In this document: positions 6,803 to 7,374 of the stretch, piece by piece
Layout: each line of letters starts with the position of its first letter
Numbering within the stretch: position 1 is the stretch's first letter
Assembly (NCBI GenBank): GCA_029942265.1
Contig: JAOZTO010000116.1
Location: 1 to 7,374, forward strand
DNA: 7,374 nt
Origin: Desulfocapsa sp.
GTDB lineage: Bacteria > Desulfobacterota > Desulfobulbia > Desulfobulbales > Desulfocapsaceae
Direction of reading: 5' to 3'
Made by a program: the position numbers and the translations under genes
Notes under the pieces: generated by a model
What the model was told of the DNA's origin: nothing
The model's input: the letters and a program-made list of their open reading frames with translations, nothing else
Database searches by the model: none

Positions 6803-7047
6803 TCAACCAAATTGACCAGTGATATACTCTTCTGTCAACCTATGACGGGGATTAGTGAAAACCCGATCAGTGCTCACCACTTCAATTAAATCACCAAGAT
6901 GAAAGTAGGCTGTCCGCTGAGAAACCCGCGCTGCCTGCTGCATGTTATGGGTTACGATTACGATGGTAAACTGCTCTTGAAGTTCAGCAATAAGATTTTC
7001 CACAGTGGCTGTGGCGATGGGATCGAGGGCTGAACAGGCTCATGCAT
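6803..7047 (-). pseudogene. pstB: Truncated, frameshifted 3' remnant of pstB (phosphate ABC transporter ATPase)
   Basis: Translation of the minus strand gives CSALDPIAT, then [36 protein letters not shown] and, at the end, [10 protein letters not shown]. These are the D-loop, H-loop and C-terminal tail of PstB, the ATPase of the high-affinity phosphate importer. Just upstream, codons for M-H-E-P (7047-7036) correspond to the MDEP Walker B end but are out of frame with CSALDP: one T is missing where CCTTGT is expected (near 7037), and the Asp codon reads His. Before 7047 the similarity stops, so the P-loop, signature motif and roughly the first two thirds are absent. A short ORF could start at the GTG at 7003, but a protein of this content could not be an active ABC ATPase. 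No phoU follows. The fragment likely remains from a rearrangement. Confidence 0.85.
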
Positions 7048-7212
7048 GGGGGTGTAAGAATTGAAACAGATTGACATCCTCAGTCACCTAAAGGAAGGTG
7101 ATTCCAAAAGATTATACAGCCAGTTGGAGCGAATCGTCACCGATGGTCACTGGTTCCTGTGTTGGCTCTATGCAGATAGTCGCTGTGATGATGGGGATAA
7201 TTACCAAGGATT
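7048..7212. other. Junction region between hrpB end and pstB remnant, no clear gene
   Basis: This 165-base stretch separates the hrpB stop from the breakpoint of pstB. Neither protein's similarity extends into it. It contains a small hairpin (7082-7089 with 7096-7103, TCACCT/AGGTGA core) without a T-run. A plus-strand frame from TTG 7061 to the stop at 7276 (71 codons, with GGGGG eight bases upstream) is open, but its last third is antisense to hrpB codons and I recognise no family. I do not call it as a gene. Confidence 0.5.
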
Positions 7213-7374
7213 TTATTGTTTCCCTGGTCTTACCCTGTTGGTAGCTTTTGCCGTTAATGGATTGTCAGGCCAGTAATGTTTGGGGTATCGGCCCTTGAGT
7301 TCTTTCTTCACTTTTTCGTAGGTACGCTCCCAGAAACCGGTAATATCTTGAGTGACTTGGATGGGTCTACTGGC
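7213..7374 (-). CDS. hrpB: ATP-dependent helicase HrpB, C-terminal end (partial at window edge)
   Basis: Reading the minus strand from the right edge, 53 sense codons lead to a TAA at 7215-7213. They encode ASRPIQVTQDITGFWERTY, then a KVKKELKGRYPKH stretch and WPDNPLTAKATNR. This is the hallmark C-terminal tail of HrpB, a DEAH-type ATP-dependent RNA helicase-like protein, where (A/G)RP-x-QVT-x-D-x-x-GFW and KGRYP(K/R)H-x-WP-x-(D/N)PL are conserved. The helicase core and start lie beyond the window, so intactness of the whole gene cannot be judged. The length of the tail after WPDNPL is normal, so the 3' end looks authentic and not truncated by the neighbouring rearrangement. It has no in-window start codon, so a start-to-stop scan would not report it. 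Confidence 0.9.
   Translation of the reverse strand, partial: ASRPIQVTQDITGFWERTYEKVKKELKGRYPKHYWPDNPLTAKATNRVRPGKQ

Noticed and set aside
6387..6815. Plus-strand 142-codon open frame
   Set aside because: It runs antisense through the start of the ATPase gene, its promoter and an intergenic stretch, and its translation resembles no family; treated as a shadow.
7056..7070. GTAAGAATTGAAAC-like string reminiscent of the 3' end of CRISPR repeats
   Set aside because: It occurs once, with no repeated unit or spacers around it.

Overview
The window looks like chromosomal DNA of an anaerobic, AT-leaning Gram-negative bacterium, most plausibly a Desulfobacterota (sulfate-reducer-like) lineage. This is inferred from a tungsten-type aldehyde:ferredoxin oxidoreductase beside a ~1050-residue 115-kDa-class NAD-glutamate dehydrogenase, and from hrpB and pstB remnants of proteobacterial type. 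No marker gene fixes the taxon, so this assignment is tentative.

Layout. (1) 43-5026, plus strand: two complete, closely spaced metabolic genes, an AOR-family oxidoreductase and a large glutamate dehydrogenase, separated by 58 bp that hold a small palindrome and the second gene's ribosome binding site. They are probably one transcript. (2) 5027-5497: a gene-free tail-to-tail region packed with inverted repeats. Two tandem paralogous hairpin units (A, 5051-5139; B, 5178-5280) have 11-bp arms that differ at four positions, each matched by a compensatory change. A 147-bp element (C, 5355-5501) has perfect 19-bp terminal inverted repeats, and an orphan arm copy (5340-5358) abuts it head to head. 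All three hairpins share an inner GC-N-TTTT / AAAA-N(1-2)-GC box inside unrelated arm sequences. (3) 5498-6610, minus strand: an intact DUF4143-type AAA ATPase. Its stop codon lies inside element C's terminal repeat, and its start appears to be leaderless under a promoter buried in a perfect 11-bp inverted repeat. (4) 6803-7047, minus strand: a decayed 3' fragment of pstB (phosphate ABC transporter ATPase) carrying a frameshift. (5) 7213-7374, minus strand: the C-terminal end of an ATP-dependent helicase hrpB gene that enters from the right edge. It has no in-window start and is easily missed.

How it fits together. The left two thirds is a conserved metabolic block. The oxidoreductase would turn aldehydes, for example from amino-acid-derived keto acids, into carboxylates plus reduced ferredoxin, while the dehydrogenase would deaminate glutamate to 2-oxoglutarate and yield NADH, so a role in amino-acid catabolism is a reasonable inference. 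The right third is a rearranged accessory patch: truncated pstB without its first two thirds and without a following phoU, a self-contained ATPase gene of a sporadically distributed family, and a cluster of mobile-looking hairpin elements at the convergent boundary. The most interesting signal is the hairpin cluster, where arm complementarity is preserved although arm sequence is not.
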